Shown here: in pieces, positions 31,051 to 38,827 of the stretch | Layout: every line of letters begins with the position of its first letter | How positions within the stretch are numbered: the first letter of the stretch is position 1 | From: Vulcanimicrobiota bacterium | Lineage (GTDB): Bacteria; Vulcanimicrobiota; Vulcanimicrobiia; Vulcanimicrobiales; Vulcanimicrobiaceae | NCBI GenBank assembly: GCA_027459645.1 | Contig: DAIDHQ010000030.1 | Location: 186,001 to 250,000 of the forward strand | Length of the DNA stretch: 64,000 nt | Reading direction: 5' to 3' | The notes under the pieces: model-generated | What the model was told of the DNA's origin: nothing | Database searches by the model: none | What the model saw: the letters and a program-made list of their open reading frames with translations, nothing else | Position numbers and translations under genes: made by a program

Positions 31051-32004
31051 ATGACGACCGGGCGCCCGCGGCTGATCATGCTGCGGGCGCTCGGCCTCGG
31101 CGATTTTCTCACCGGCGTGCCCGCCTATCGCGCGATCGCGCGCGCGTTTCCGGGGCACCATCGCATCCTGGCCGCGCCGGTGGCGTTCGCGCCGCTTGCC
31201 GAATTGTGTGGCGACATCGACGAAGTGGTCGATACGCGTGGCCTTGAAGCGCTCGATCCGGAGTTGCACGGCGCCGATATCGCCGTCAACCTCCACGGCC
31301 GTGGGCCGCAAAGCCACCGGCTGTTGCTCGAAACCGAGCCGCGGCGATTGATCGCCTTTGCGAATCCGGACGTCGGCGTACCGGCCGGCGCTCCGCGGTT
31401 CGAGCAACACGAGCACGAGGTGCACCGCTGGTGCAGAATGCTTTCGGAGTCGGGCGTTGCCGCCGATGCGGCCGATCTCGGATTGGAGCCCCGGCCCTAT
31501 CTCGGACGTTTCCGCGGTGCCGTCGTATTGCATTGCGGCGCGTCGAGCGAATCGCGCTGCTGGCCCGTTGCGCGGTGGATCGAATTGGCACGCTCGTTGC
31601 AGCGAGACGGTTACGCGGTCGTACTGACCGGGAGCGCGGCGGAGTTTCGCCGTTGCCGCATCATTGCCCGTAACGCGGAGATACCGATCGATCGCGTCCT
31701 CGCCGGAAAGACGCGCTTGGACGAGCTGGCATCGCTCGTTCGCGCGTCGCTTGCGGTCGTATGCGGCGATACCGGTCTCGCACATTTTGCAACGGCGGTC
31801 GGCACGCCGTCGGTCGTGCTTTTCGGTCCGGTCAGCCCGGAGCAATGGGGACCTCCGCCGGAGCGACGCCAGCATCGCGTGCTTTGGCGCGGTACTACCG
31901 GCGATCCGCACGCGGACCGGGTGGATCCGGGACTCGCATCGATCGGCGTGAGGGAGGTTCGCGCAGAATTAGACGCGCTTTTCGCGACGCGTCGAGCCGG
32001 GTAA
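31051..32004 (+). CDS. Glycosyltransferase family 9 (second heptosyltransferase-like)
   Basis: A 317-residue GT9 protein: RLIMLRALGLGDFLTGVPAYRAIARAFPGH, then VLHCGASSESRCWPVARWIELARSL, VVLTGSAAEFR and VVCGDTGLAHFATAVGTPSVVLFGPVSPEQWGPP, the family signature. ATG 31051 has GAGG 7 nt upstream. GTG 31039 would instead give the GTGA overlap used by the other genes of this operon, so the start is uncertain by four codons. Last gene of the glycan operon. Confidence 0.9.
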   Translation: MTTGRPRLIMLRALGLGDFLTGVPAYRAIARAFPGHHRILAAPVAFAPLAELCGDIDEVVDTRGLEALDPELHGADIAVNLHGRGPQSHRLLLETEPRRLIAFANPDVGVPAGAPRFEQHEHEVHRWCRMLSESGVAADAADLGLEPRPYLGRFRGAVVLHCGASSESRCWPVARWIELARSLQRDGYAVVLTGSAAEFRRCRIIARNAEIPIDRVLAGKTRLDELASLVRASLAVVCGDTGLAHFATAVGTPSVVLFGPVSPEQWGPPPERRQHRVLWRGTTGDPHADRVDPGLASIGVREVRAELDALFATRRAG

Positions 32005-32039
32005 ACACGCGAAGAGACATTCCATTGTAGGAGGCTGCC

Positions 32040-32798
32040 GTGGCAACTGCACGCCGCACGACGGATCACGACGAAATTCGCCGCTGGATAGAAGAGCGTG
32101 GGGGACGTCCCGCGCAGGTCGAGGGAACCGGCGGAATGCTTCGCGTCGATTTCGGCGAGGACGATCCCGGGCTGCAAGCGATTGACTGGGACACGTTTTT
32201 TCGCATCTTCGACGATAGCGGTCTCGGATTTCTCTACGATCCCGACGGTCACATGAACAAGTTCATTCAAGTCGGCGAAGACCAGACGGGGATCGGCAAG
32301 ACCGAGCCCCGCGAGGCAGATCGACGCCGGCAAAAGGGAGGGCGCAAGGCCGTGGCTGCAAGAAAAAAATCGACGTCCCGCAAGAAGACGTCTTCGCGCA
32401 AAAAGACGTCGTCCAGAACCTCGACGTCGTCACGCAAGAAAGCATCGTCACGAAAGACGACGTCGTCACGCAAGAAGACCTCGCCGCGAAAGAAGCGTTC
32501 GTCGGGCAAGACGAGCGCACCGCGCAAAACGAGCACGACTCGGAAGAAGAGCTCCGCGAAGAGATCGAGTGGATCGAAGAAGAGCGGCGGACGTAAATAC
32601 TCGCGCAAGTCCGGCAAAAAGGTCGAACGTGCAATGCACGAGATGAAAGAAGGCAAATTGCGTTCGGGAACCAAGGGGCCGAAGGTCAAGAGTCGCAAAC
32701 AAGCGATCGCCATCGGTCTTTCCGAAGCGCGCCGTGAGGGCGCGCGCGTTCCGGCGCGACGCAAAGGCCGCAAGTCGAGCCCGCGGAAAAAACGGTAG
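32040..32798 (+). CDS. Lys/Arg/Ser-rich protein with DUF6496-like C-terminus
   Basis: 252 residues in three parts. Residues 1-75 are a small acidic domain (TTDHDEIRRWIEERGGRPAQVEGT) like that annotated in several phyla as the N-terminal part of branching-enzyme-named hypotheticals. Residues about 100-190 are repeats of the type S-S/T-R-K-K-T, reminiscent of histone H1 tails. The end, KVERAMHEMKEGKLRSGTKGPKVKSRKQAIAIGLSEARR, matches DUF6496. Strong positive charge suggests nucleic-acid binding. GTG start with TAGGAGG upstream. Confidence 0.75.
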   Translation: MATARRTTDHDEIRRWIEERGGRPAQVEGTGGMLRVDFGEDDPGLQAIDWDTFFRIFDDSGLGFLYDPDGHMNKFIQVGEDQTGIGKTEPREADRRRQKGGRKAVAARKKSTSRKKTSSRKKTSSRTSTSSRKKASSRKTTSSRKKTSPRKKRSSGKTSAPRKTSTTRKKSSAKRSSGSKKSGGRKYSRKSGKKVERAMHEMKEGKLRSGTKGPKVKSRKQAIAIGLSEARREGARVPARRKGRKSSPRKKR

Positions 32799-32800
32799 CG

Positions 32801-33160
32801 TTAGAGCGTTTGCGCCGGCCGTTGATGCAGCGGCCGGTGCAGAACCGTGAGGCGATCGAGTCCGGCGATCGAAATCAAGCGTCCGACCGGATCGTCGTCG
32901 CATTCGAACGTGCAAGGAATGCGGCGATCTTCGCATTCGCCGGCGAACTCGGTCATCGCGCCCAAGGTGGCCGGATCGATCAGCGTGACGCGGCGGCAGT
33001 CGACGTTGACCTTTCCCGCGAGTTGCGGCATGCGGTGCAGCACGGCGACCAACTGAGTTCGCGTTTCGAGACCCCACGATCCCGAGAGCCAGATTCTAAA
33101 GCCGAAGGGCGCGTTTTCGTCGAGAACGCACAGCGCGCGGGGTGTTTTGAACGACTGCAT
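32801..33160 (-). CDS. STAS domain protein (anti-sigma factor antagonist-like)
   Basis: A 119-residue STAS-fold protein: RIWLSGSWGLETRTQLVAVLHRMPQLAGKVNVDCRRVTLIDPATLGAMTEFAGE. The loop IDPATLG corresponds to the phosphorylatable DSSGLG loop of SpoIIAA, with Thr in place of Ser nearby. It could switch a partner kinase or sigma system, but none is adjacent. Tail-to-tail with the DUF6496 gene, divergent from the GAF/HD-GYP gene. Confidence 0.78.
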   Translation of the reverse strand: MQSFKTPRALCVLDENAPFGFRIWLSGSWGLETRTQLVAVLHRMPQLAGKVNVDCRRVTLIDPATLGAMTEFAGECEDRRIPCTFECDDDPVGRLISIAGLDRLTVLHRPLHQRPAQTL

Positions 33161-33276
33161 GCCTGCCTATCGTACAACGACCAGTCTGGGAAGCCGTCGA
33201 GAGTGTACGCAAGCGCACGGAATCTAGCGGGCGCTACGCGAACTACCGTAGCTTCCGGGGAAATGGAGTTATCGTT

Positions 33277-34911
33277 GTGTCGGATCCGTTGCTAAGCGAG
33301 CGCACGGCAAACAGCGATCGCTCGCTCATGAAGCGCGCGGCTACGTTGTTGGCTACCGACTTGTCGCTCGGCGAGCTGTTCGAGCGGCTAACGCGGATGC
33401 TGGCCGAATATATCGACTCTTCCGTCGTGTTTATCGCGCTCGCCAGGCCGGATCAGCGCCATTCCATCGAATACTTTTACGATCATGGCGAGATAAGGCG
33501 ATATCCACATATAGAGTTAGGGCCCTCATCCCGGGCGCGCGAGGTCATCCGCACCGGAGAGATCGTGTGGGGGCCGCGCCCCGAGGTCTGGGCGCCGATG
33601 GGAACCACCCCCATACATCACGACCGCCCCTGGACCAACGACACCGTCTCGGCGATCTTCGTGCCGATGAAGTCCGGCGGCGACGTCGTCGGGGCCCTGA
33701 GCGTCCAAAGCATACGCGAAAATGCCTATACCGAGGACGACGTCGAGATGATTGCTGCGATCGGCCATTATCTCGGTGTGGCCGTGCAAAACCAGCGCAT
33801 GTATCAAGCGCTGCAGCGCACGGCGGAATACGATCCGTTGACGGGTCTTGCGAATCATTCGCGCATGTTGCGTGAGTTGGATTCCGCGCTCAACGAAGCG
33901 ACGTCGACGCGCCCCGCCGTCGCGGTCATGCTAAACATCGTGAACTTCGGCATGTTCAACGAAACGTACGGCTATGCCGAAGGCGACGAGGTGCTGCGCC
34001 GCATCGCCGATGCGTTACGCGAATTCGAAGACGCCGACGACAGTATTACCGTCGGGCGCTTCGGCGGCGACATGTTCATGGTGCTGCTTCGCGACACCGT
34101 CGCCGATTTGGTTCCGCATTTCGTCGCTCGTCTCAGCGCGCGGCTGAATGAAATTGCTTACGTCGCTCGCACGCAGACGCTCCCGGTTTCCATCGCCTGC
34201 GGTTACGGCATCGCCCCGGTCGATGCGGGAACTCGTCCGGAACTCATCGCGTTGTGCGTCCACCGCACGCGGTTGAGCCGTAAGCAGGGCTGCCGTCCCG
34301 TCGGAGAAGACGACGTCGACGCCTATACCGTCCACGGCTCCTTTGCGGGCATCGAAACGATCGTCGAAGCGCTGCTCGATCGCGACCCGTTCACGCGCGT
34401 CCATCTGCTTCAAGTCAATACGATGGCGAAGATGTGGTCGGAATTCAATCTGGATCTCGACCGCGCGGCGCTTGCAAAATTCCTTCAAGCCAGCCTGCTC
34501 CACGACGTCGGAAAGCTGCTCGTCTCCGACAAAATTCTCGTCAAGCCGGGACGGCTCTCGCCGCTGGAATACGAAGCGGCAATGCAGCACGCGTCGTTCG
34601 GCTTCAATATCCTCGCGCAGTACCCGGGTTACGAAGACGTCGCGCGGATCGTTTCACAGCATCACGAGCGGTGGGACGGCACCGGCTATCCGAACGGTCT
34701 CGCCGGCGATGCCATCGATCCGATCGCGCGCGCCGTTTCGATTTTGGACGTGTTCTCGGCGATGGTCGCCGATCGCCCCTACCATCGCGGCATCACCGAA
34801 GATGCCGCACTCGCCGAGTTGCAACGCTGCGCCGGCACGCAGTTCGATCCGGTCCTCGTCGACCGCTTTATCGTATGGCGTGAGGACGCGCGGCCGCCGA
34901 GACTCGCCTAA
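33277..34911 (+). CDS. GAF - degenerate GGDEF - HD-GYP protein (probable c-di-GMP phosphodiesterase)
   Basis: 544 residues. A GAF domain spans about 15-180, a GGDEF domain about 190-345 and an HD-GYP domain about 365-540. The GGDEF site is changed to RFGGDMFMVLL and the metal-binding DxD region reads LNIVNFGMFNETYG, so cyclase activity is unlikely. HD-GYP motifs are intact: LLHDVGKLL, HASFGFNIL, QHHERWDGTGYPNGL. It should hydrolyse c-di-GMP, with the GAF and dead GGDEF as sensors (perhaps GTP). GTG 33277 follows a GGAG. Soluble. Confidence 0.9.
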   Translation: MSDPLLSERTANSDRSLMKRAATLLATDLSLGELFERLTRMLAEYIDSSVVFIALARPDQRHSIEYFYDHGEIRRYPHIELGPSSRAREVIRTGEIVWGPRPEVWAPMGTTPIHHDRPWTNDTVSAIFVPMKSGGDVVGALSVQSIRENAYTEDDVEMIAAIGHYLGVAVQNQRMYQALQRTAEYDPLTGLANHSRMLRELDSALNEATSTRPAVAVMLNIVNFGMFNETYGYAEGDEVLRRIADALREFEDADDSITVGRFGGDMFMVLLRDTVADLVPHFVARLSARLNEIAYVARTQTLPVSIACGYGIAPVDAGTRPELIALCVHRTRLSRKQGCRPVGEDDVDAYTVHGSFAGIETIVEALLDRDPFTRVHLLQVNTMAKMWSEFNLDLDRAALAKFLQASLLHDVGKLLVSDKILVKPGRLSPLEYEAAMQHASFGFNILAQYPGYEDVARIVSQHHERWDGTGYPNGLAGDAIDPIARAVSILDVFSAMVADRPYHRGITEDAALAELQRCAGTQFDPVLVDRFIVWREDARPPRLA

Positions 34912-35606
34912 GGCGAAATCGTCACCGGTAAGGTCGCGATGTTGTCGTTGATGTCGCGAACGGTGATCGTGCAACTCCCCGGCGCCTTCGCCGCGATCTT
35001 GAGACTGAGCTCGTTGCCCGTCGTGGCGAGAATTTGCACGTCGGCGACCTTGCCGCAATCGCTATTGAGTGCGAGCGATCCGCCGCCGCGCGCGAGAACC
35101 AGTTGCGAGTTTCCGGGCGCACTCAACCGCAATTCGAGCGTTGCCGGGGTCACCGAAATCGCCGATGGATTGGATGGCTGCGTCGCCTGGGCGGACGTCG
35201 CGTTTCCGGCTTGCGGCCAGCGGGTTCCGTCGGTGAATTCTACCGAGTCGACATCGCATCGGACCGACGGCTTACCGAAGAGGCTGTTGAGAATCATCGG
35301 CAGCGCGAACTGGCCGCGCGCGACGCGGTAGCGGTGGTCGATCTCGATGCCGGGCGAAAACGTGCCTTCGTCGCGAATGATCTGCGAGGTCCCGTTGATA
35401 TCCGCGCGGATATTCACCACGCGGGCAACCTTGCTGGAGTTATTCGTAAACTTCGCTGCCAGCCCGCTGACCTGCGCCGCGAGGCTGCTGGTGTTGTCGT
35501 AGAGCAAGCTGCACATGTTCAACTGCACCGGAGGGGCCGGTGCCTGCGCGACGTCGTTGCCGAGCGCCGCGGCGAGCAGTGGGGCTAAAAGGACCGAAAG
35601 CAACAT
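34908..35606 (-). CDS. Secreted protein of unknown function with Ig-like C-terminus
   Basis: 232 residues with an N-terminal signal (MLLSVLLAPLLAAALG). Two parts follow: a beta domain with cysteines (VQLNMCSLLYDNTSSLAAQVSGLAAKFTNNSSKVARVV) and a C-terminal region ISVTPATLELRLSAPGNSQLVLARGG ... CTITVRDINDNIATLPVTIS, like a bacterial Ig-like domain. ATG 35606 is used because the track ORF extends back through tRNA-Arg antisense. Tail overlap of 4 nt with the HD-GYP gene. Confidence 0.65.
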   Translation of the reverse strand: MLLSVLLAPLLAAALGNDVAQAPAPPVQLNMCSLLYDNTSSLAAQVSGLAAKFTNNSSKVARVVNIRADINGTSQIIRDEGTFSPGIEIDHRYRVARGQFALPMILNSLFGKPSVRCDVDSVEFTDGTRWPQAGNATSAQATQPSNPSAISVTPATLELRLSAPGNSQLVLARGGGSLALNSDCGKVADVQILATTGNELSLKIAAKAPGSCTITVRDINDNIATLPVTISP

Positions 35607-35666
35607 GCCGCACGGTTCTGGGCGCTTGGAGGCGCCCCTTTGAGGCGCGGCAAAACTTGCCGCCAC

Positions 35667-35740
35667 GCGCTCGTAGCTCAATTGGATAGAGCAAGGCACT
35701 CCTAAGGCCGAGGTTGGCGGTTCGATTCCGCCCGAGCGCA
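35667..35740 (+). tRNA. tRNA-Arg (anticodon CCT)
   Basis: 74 nt, acceptor GCGCTCG/CGAGCGC, D arm GCTC/GAGC, loop CTCCTAA giving CCT, T arm GGCGG-TTCGATT-CCGCC. The anticodon stem AGGCA/GGCCG forms only three Watson-Crick pairs (two A-G mismatches at its ends). CCA is not encoded. Confidence 0.88.
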
Positions 35741-35796
35741 ATGCGCCTTCTTCAAATGCTCATTGCGGCGTAAAGGGAGTTTCCTACGCTCTGGCA

Positions 35797-37071
35797 ATGA
35801 AAGGCTTACGAGTGGACGGCTTGGGCAACGGTCTCGCCACCGACCTTTTGGTGGCTTTGTGTGACCGCGCGCCAGATGCGGTCTGCGTGATGGAACGGCA
35901 CAACGACGACGACTATCGTTTTGCTTACCTCAATGCCGCGTTCGAACGGCTCTACGTGTGCAGGCGCAGCGCGACGCTCGGTAGCGACGTTCGCGCGTTC
36001 ATGCGCGAGCGAAGCGAACCCGAGGACCAGGAGCGGGTCGCGGAGGGGCTTGCGCGCGACGAGCCGTTTCGCGTCAGGCGGCAGCTCCGCCGACCCGACG
36101 GCACCCGCGTTGCCTTGGAGGCCAATTTTCAGCCGCTTCCCTGGACGGGCGGACGGCGCTGGCTCTTTACCAGCCGGGAAGTGACCGCCGAATTCAGGCG
36201 GCACGTGCGCATGACGCAGTTGGCCGCAGCCGTCGAGCGCGGCTTCGACGGCGTTTCGATCAGCGTGCGCGAGGGCGACGACTGGGCGTTTAGCTACCTG
36301 AACGAAGCCTTCACGCATATGACCGGTTACACGATCGAAGATCTTGAAGGCCGGCACTGGAGCGCCTTGATTCCGGATCGCCTGAAGCTCGAGAACCTGC
36401 GCGCCGCCCTGTTGTCGGGTCAGCAAGTACGCGTCGAGATGGAACTGCGCAAGAAAGACGGCACCGAGGCAACTTTTGAGGCCGCCATTCAGCCGCTCAA
36501 AGGCACCGGCAGCGACTATGAATCGATGGTGACCGTCCTTCGAGACGTGACCGAGGTGAGGCGGCGCGAGGAACAATTGAGCTACGAGGCTCAACACGAC
36601 TCGCTGACCGGGCTGTTGAACCGACGCGCGTTCGAACGAATGGTGAGCGTGGCGATCGATATGACCAGGCAGGGGCCCGTTCACGCGCTGATCTTTGCCG
36701 ACCTGGACGGTTTCAAAGACGTCAACGACCGGTTCGGCCACGAGGCGGGGGACGACGTGCTCAAGTGGGCTGCGGCCGCGTTTAAGCACGTGCTCTTCGA
36801 TACCGACGAGGTCGCGCGATGGGGAGGGGACGAGTTCGCGGCGCTACTTCTTCACTGCTCCGTGGAGAACGCCGTTACCAGCGCGAATTCGATCCTCGAG
36901 AGCTTCCTGCAAGCTCCGCAGCGCCGCAACACCGGGATGAGCTTGGGCGTTGTCGCCGTCCTGCCGGGGGAGACCCCGGCTCAGGCGATCCAGCGTGCCG
37001 ATGCCGCCTGCTACCTTGCCAAGGCCGCCGGCGGCGGACGGGTCTGCGCCGGGGTCGCAGAGGAGGCGTGA
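35797..37071 (+). CDS. PAS-PAS-GGDEF diguanylate cyclase
   Basis: 424 residues: two PAS domains (about 15-130 and 135-260, the second with NEAFTHMTGYTIEDLEGRHW) and a GGDEF domain (about 265-420). The active site ARWGGDEFAALLLH and the FADLDGFKDVNDRFGHEAGDDVL metal/guanine segment are intact. The inhibitory RxxD site five residues before GGDEF is absent (DTDE), so product inhibition may be weak. No membrane span, so it is a cytoplasmic sensor. It lies 2 kb from the HD-GYP protein, which would degrade its product. Confidence 0.92.
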   Translation: MKGLRVDGLGNGLATDLLVALCDRAPDAVCVMERHNDDDYRFAYLNAAFERLYVCRRSATLGSDVRAFMRERSEPEDQERVAEGLARDEPFRVRRQLRRPDGTRVALEANFQPLPWTGGRRWLFTSREVTAEFRRHVRMTQLAAAVERGFDGVSISVREGDDWAFSYLNEAFTHMTGYTIEDLEGRHWSALIPDRLKLENLRAALLSGQQVRVEMELRKKDGTEATFEAAIQPLKGTGSDYESMVTVLRDVTEVRRREEQLSYEAQHDSLTGLLNRRAFERMVSVAIDMTRQGPVHALIFADLDGFKDVNDRFGHEAGDDVLKWAAAAFKHVLFDTDEVARWGGDEFAALLLHCSVENAVTSANSILESFLQAPQRRNTGMSLGVVAVLPGETPAQAIQRADAACYLAKAAGGGRVCAGVAEEA

Positions 37072-37075
37072 GCCC

Positions 37076-37105
37076 TTGCGCCGGTTCGTTCGCCTGTGAT
37101 ACAGT
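37076..37105 (+). promoter_or_regulatory. Candidate promoter of the rpmG-trp-secE-nusG unit
   Basis: TTGCGC, an 18-nt spacer and TACAGT, with an extended TG one base before the -10. The same TTGCGY-N18-TA form occurs before rplK and rplJ. The hairpin at 37116-37142 follows at once. Confidence 0.4.
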
Positions 37106-37115
37106 CTGTTAGCGC

Positions 37116-37142
37116 AAAACGCCTCGTCGGGGCGTTTATTTC
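37116..37142 (+). terminator. Intrinsic terminator between the cyclase gene and rpmG
   Basis: AAAACGCC / GGGGCGTTT hairpin with the tail TTTATTTC. It may end the cyclase transcript or, if the promoter at 37076-37105 is used, act in the rpmG leader. Confidence 0.65.
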
Positions 37143-37159
37143 ATGTGTGGTAGACTGAG

Positions 37160-37324
37160 ATGGCAAAAAAAGAGAACCGCGTGATGGTGGTCCTGGCTTG
37201 CACGGAGTGCAAGCGTCGCAACTATAACACGCAAAAAAATAAGCAGAAGACTACGGACCGGTTGGAGTTGAGCAAGTACTGCCGCTTTTGCCGTTGCCAT
37301 CGCTCGCATCGAGAGACCAAGTAG
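37160..37324 (+). CDS. rpmG: 50S ribosomal protein L33 (short gene absent from ORF track)
   Basis: 54 residues: [24 protein letters not shown], then [14 protein letters not shown] and [11 protein letters not shown]. The two CxxC pairs of the zinc-binding L33 form are present (CTEC and CRFC). It is too short for the ORF track. The position before tRNA-Trp, secE and nusG is the conserved one. No strong ribosome binding site is seen. Confidence 0.95.
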   Translation: MAKKENRVMVVLACTECKRRNYNTQKNKQKTTDRLELSKYCRFCRCHRSHRETK

Positions 37325-37413
37325 CAGTACTATCAAGGCCCTCGCCGCACGAATGTGGCGATGGTCGGAGATTTTTGGGTCTGGCGAGCTAACGAGGCCA
37401 GGCACAAAAAGAT

Positions 37414-37489
37414 AGGGCGGTAGCTCAATTGGTAGAGTAGCGGTCTCCAAAATCGCCGGTTGCAGGTTCGAGTCCTGTCCGCCCTGCCA
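37414..37489 (+). tRNA. tRNA-Trp (anticodon CCA)
   Basis: 76 nt with encoded CCA end: acceptor AGGGCGG/CCGCCCT, anticodon stem GCGGT/ATCGC with loop CTCCAAA giving CCA, T arm GCAGG-TTCGAGT-CCTGT. It lies between rpmG and secE, the usual place. Confidence 0.96.
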
Positions 37490-37508
37490 AAACCCCGGGA
37501 GTTAATGT

Positions 37509-37760
37509 GTGGTGAACGAGCAAAAGAAGAATTCGGTTCAACGGAGCGGCGCGGCTGCTGCGGCGGGACAACCTGCCAGCGGCGATTTCGTCCGCGGCGT
37601 GATGACCGAGCTTCGTCGCGTGACGTGGCCGACCCGCGATGAGTGGGTGTCGGCAACCGTTCTGACGATCGCGCTAGTGGTCGGGATCGGGTTGTTCACG
37701 TGGGCGCTCGATCAGTTCTTCACGTGGCTCTTCAACATCATTCACCCGATCAATCTGTAG
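37509..37760 (+). CDS. secE: Preprotein translocase subunit SecE
   Basis: 83 residues with one transmembrane helix (about 46-73). The family motif FVRGVMTELRRVTWPTRDEW precedes the helix. It stabilises SecY in the Sec channel. GTG 37509 or 37512 is the start, with GGGAG upstream. Three nt before nusG, so one transcript. Confidence 0.96.
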   Translation: MVNEQKKNSVQRSGAAAAAGQPASGDFVRGVMTELRRVTWPTRDEWVSATVLTIALVVGIGLFTWALDQFFTWLFNIIHPINL

Positions 37761-37762
37761 CG

Positions 37763-38407
37763 ATGACCGAATACGAACAGGATGTCGACGCTTCCGTCGA
37801 CGTCGAATCCGACGAACTCCACGACGCCGTCGCCGAACCGGCCGAGTCCGAACGTCCCGCGGCCAAAGCCAAGGACAACCGCAACTGGTTCGTGATCCAC
37901 ACGTATTCCGGTTACGAAAACAAGGTCAAGGCGAATCTCGAGCGTCGCATCCATTCGATGGGCATGCAGGACAAAATTTTCCGCGTGCTCGTGCCGATGG
38001 AAGACGAAGTCGAATTCAAAGACGGCAAGCGGAAGATCACGCCGAAGAAAGTTTTCCCCGGCTACGTTCTGGTCGAGATGATCATGGACGACCAGTCCTG
38101 GTACGTCGTGCGCAACACGCAAGGCGTCACCGGATTCGTCGGCAGCCCAGGCCCCGGTGAAAAACCGGTGCCGCTGCAAGATAAAGAAGTCAAGACGATT
38201 CTCAAGCAGATGGGCATCGAGGCTCCCAAGCTCAAGATCGATTTCCGCAAGGGCGACCGCGTCAAGGTTACCTCGGGCCCGTTCTTCGACTTCACCGGTG
38301 TCGTCGACGAAATTCAGCCCGAGAAGGAGCGCTTGCGCGCCCTCATCTCGATCTTCGGCCGCGAAACGCCTGTCGAGTTGGAGTTCTTCCAAGTGGAGAA
38401 AGTGTAA
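37763..38407 (+). CDS. nusG: Transcription termination/antitermination factor NusG
   Basis: 214 residues. An acidic N-terminal tail (about 1-40) precedes the NGN domain WFVIHTYSGYENKVKANLERR ... VFPGYVLVEMIMDDQSWYVVRNT...GFVG, then the KOW domain GDRVKVTSGPFFDFTGVVDEIQPEKERLRALISIFGRETPVELEF. It binds RNA polymerase and couples transcription to Rho or ribosomes. ATG 37763 is chosen over the longer track ORF, which is a secE shadow. Confidence 0.97.
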   Translation: MTEYEQDVDASVDVESDELHDAVAEPAESERPAAKAKDNRNWFVIHTYSGYENKVKANLERRIHSMGMQDKIFRVLVPMEDEVEFKDGKRKITPKKVFPGYVLVEMIMDDQSWYVVRNTQGVTGFVGSPGPGEKPVPLQDKEVKTILKQMGIEAPKLKIDFRKGDRVKVTSGPFFDFTGVVDEIQPEKERLRALISIFGRETPVELEFFQVEKV

Positions 38408-38459
38408 CGCAGGCATCCTGACGCTGGGCGTCGTGCCGGCGCGGCTCTGAACGAGCTGC

Positions 38460-38519
38460 GGAGCCAGGATGGCGAGAGCAGCGAGGAAGTGCAGCAGGAG
38501 CGATTCCACGATGGAATCG
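38460..38519 (+). repeat. Structured repeat element, copy A (3' of nusG)
   Basis: GGAGCCAGGAT, GGCGAGAG and, 35 nt from the element start, CAGGAGC followed by the perfect hairpin CGATTCCA-CGA-TGGAATCG. It lies upstream of the rplK promoter, so in the nusG 3' region. Confidence 0.6.
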
Positions 38520-38564
38520 CGAGGAGCGGCGCGCAGGCACGATGGCCAGCGTTGGAGGCCGGAA

Positions 38565-38594
38565 TTGCGCGAACGTAGCGCGATAGGGTAGTAT
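38565..38594 (+). promoter_or_regulatory. Candidate rplK promoter
   Basis: TTGCGC, 18-nt spacer, TAGTAT. Transcription would start near 38601, giving a leader of about 230 nt that contains repeat copy B. Confidence 0.5.
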
Positions 38595-38701
38595 CTAACG
38601 GTTTCTTGCGGGAGCGACCCCGGCTCGCAAGATTTATGAGGGGAAGGCTTGCTTCGCTGTCGCGAAGCGCGCCGCAGACGAGAAGCCTCGCGACGAGCGC
38701 C

Positions 38702-38770
38702 GGAGCCAGGATTGGCGAGAGGCGCGAGCGCGGGAACAGGAGCGCGACACGACGTCGCGCGACGAGTGTC
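38702..38770 (+). repeat. Structured repeat element, copy B (rplK leader)
   Basis: GGAGCCAGGATT, GGCGAGAG and, again 35 nt from the start, CAGGAGC followed by a different hairpin (CGACAC...GTGTC enclosing the palindrome CGTCGCGCGACG). The same layout with other stem sequence supports a conserved RNA fold. About 58 nt before the rplK start. Confidence 0.6.
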
Positions 38771-38827
38771 TTCGAGTCGCGGTGCGCGTGCGAACAGCAG
38801 CAAAACCGTACACGAAGAGGACACATC

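Larger units (their letters stand above)
38408..38827 (+). other. 420-nt noncoding, highly structured nusG-rplK interval
   Basis: No convincing ORF. It holds two copies of a structured element (38460-38519 and 38702-38770), a promoter (38565-38594), and further hairpins: GACGC/GCGTC at 38420-38432, CTTGCG/CGCAAG around 38606-38632 and GCTTCGC-TGTC-GCGAAGC at 38651-38668. Around the first copy, CATCCT/AGGATG, GACGC/GCGTC and GGCTC/GAGCC can form a three-way junction. Confidence 0.6.

Noticed and set aside
35607-35741. N-terminal extension of the 34908 gene
   Set aside because: The first residues (RSGGIEPPTSALGVPCSIQLSYER) are antisense of tRNA-Arg; the signal peptide begins at 35606.
12831-37413. 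tuf gene expected after tRNA-Thr(GGT)
   Set aside because: No EF-Tu motifs occur in any ORF of the window, so tuf is elsewhere.
38408-38827. Known large RNAs (RNase P RNA, tmRNA, 6S) in the nusG-rplK gap
   Set aside because: Size and partial GAGGAA-like motif prompted a look, but the universal RNase P core and tmRNA tRNA-like ends are absent.
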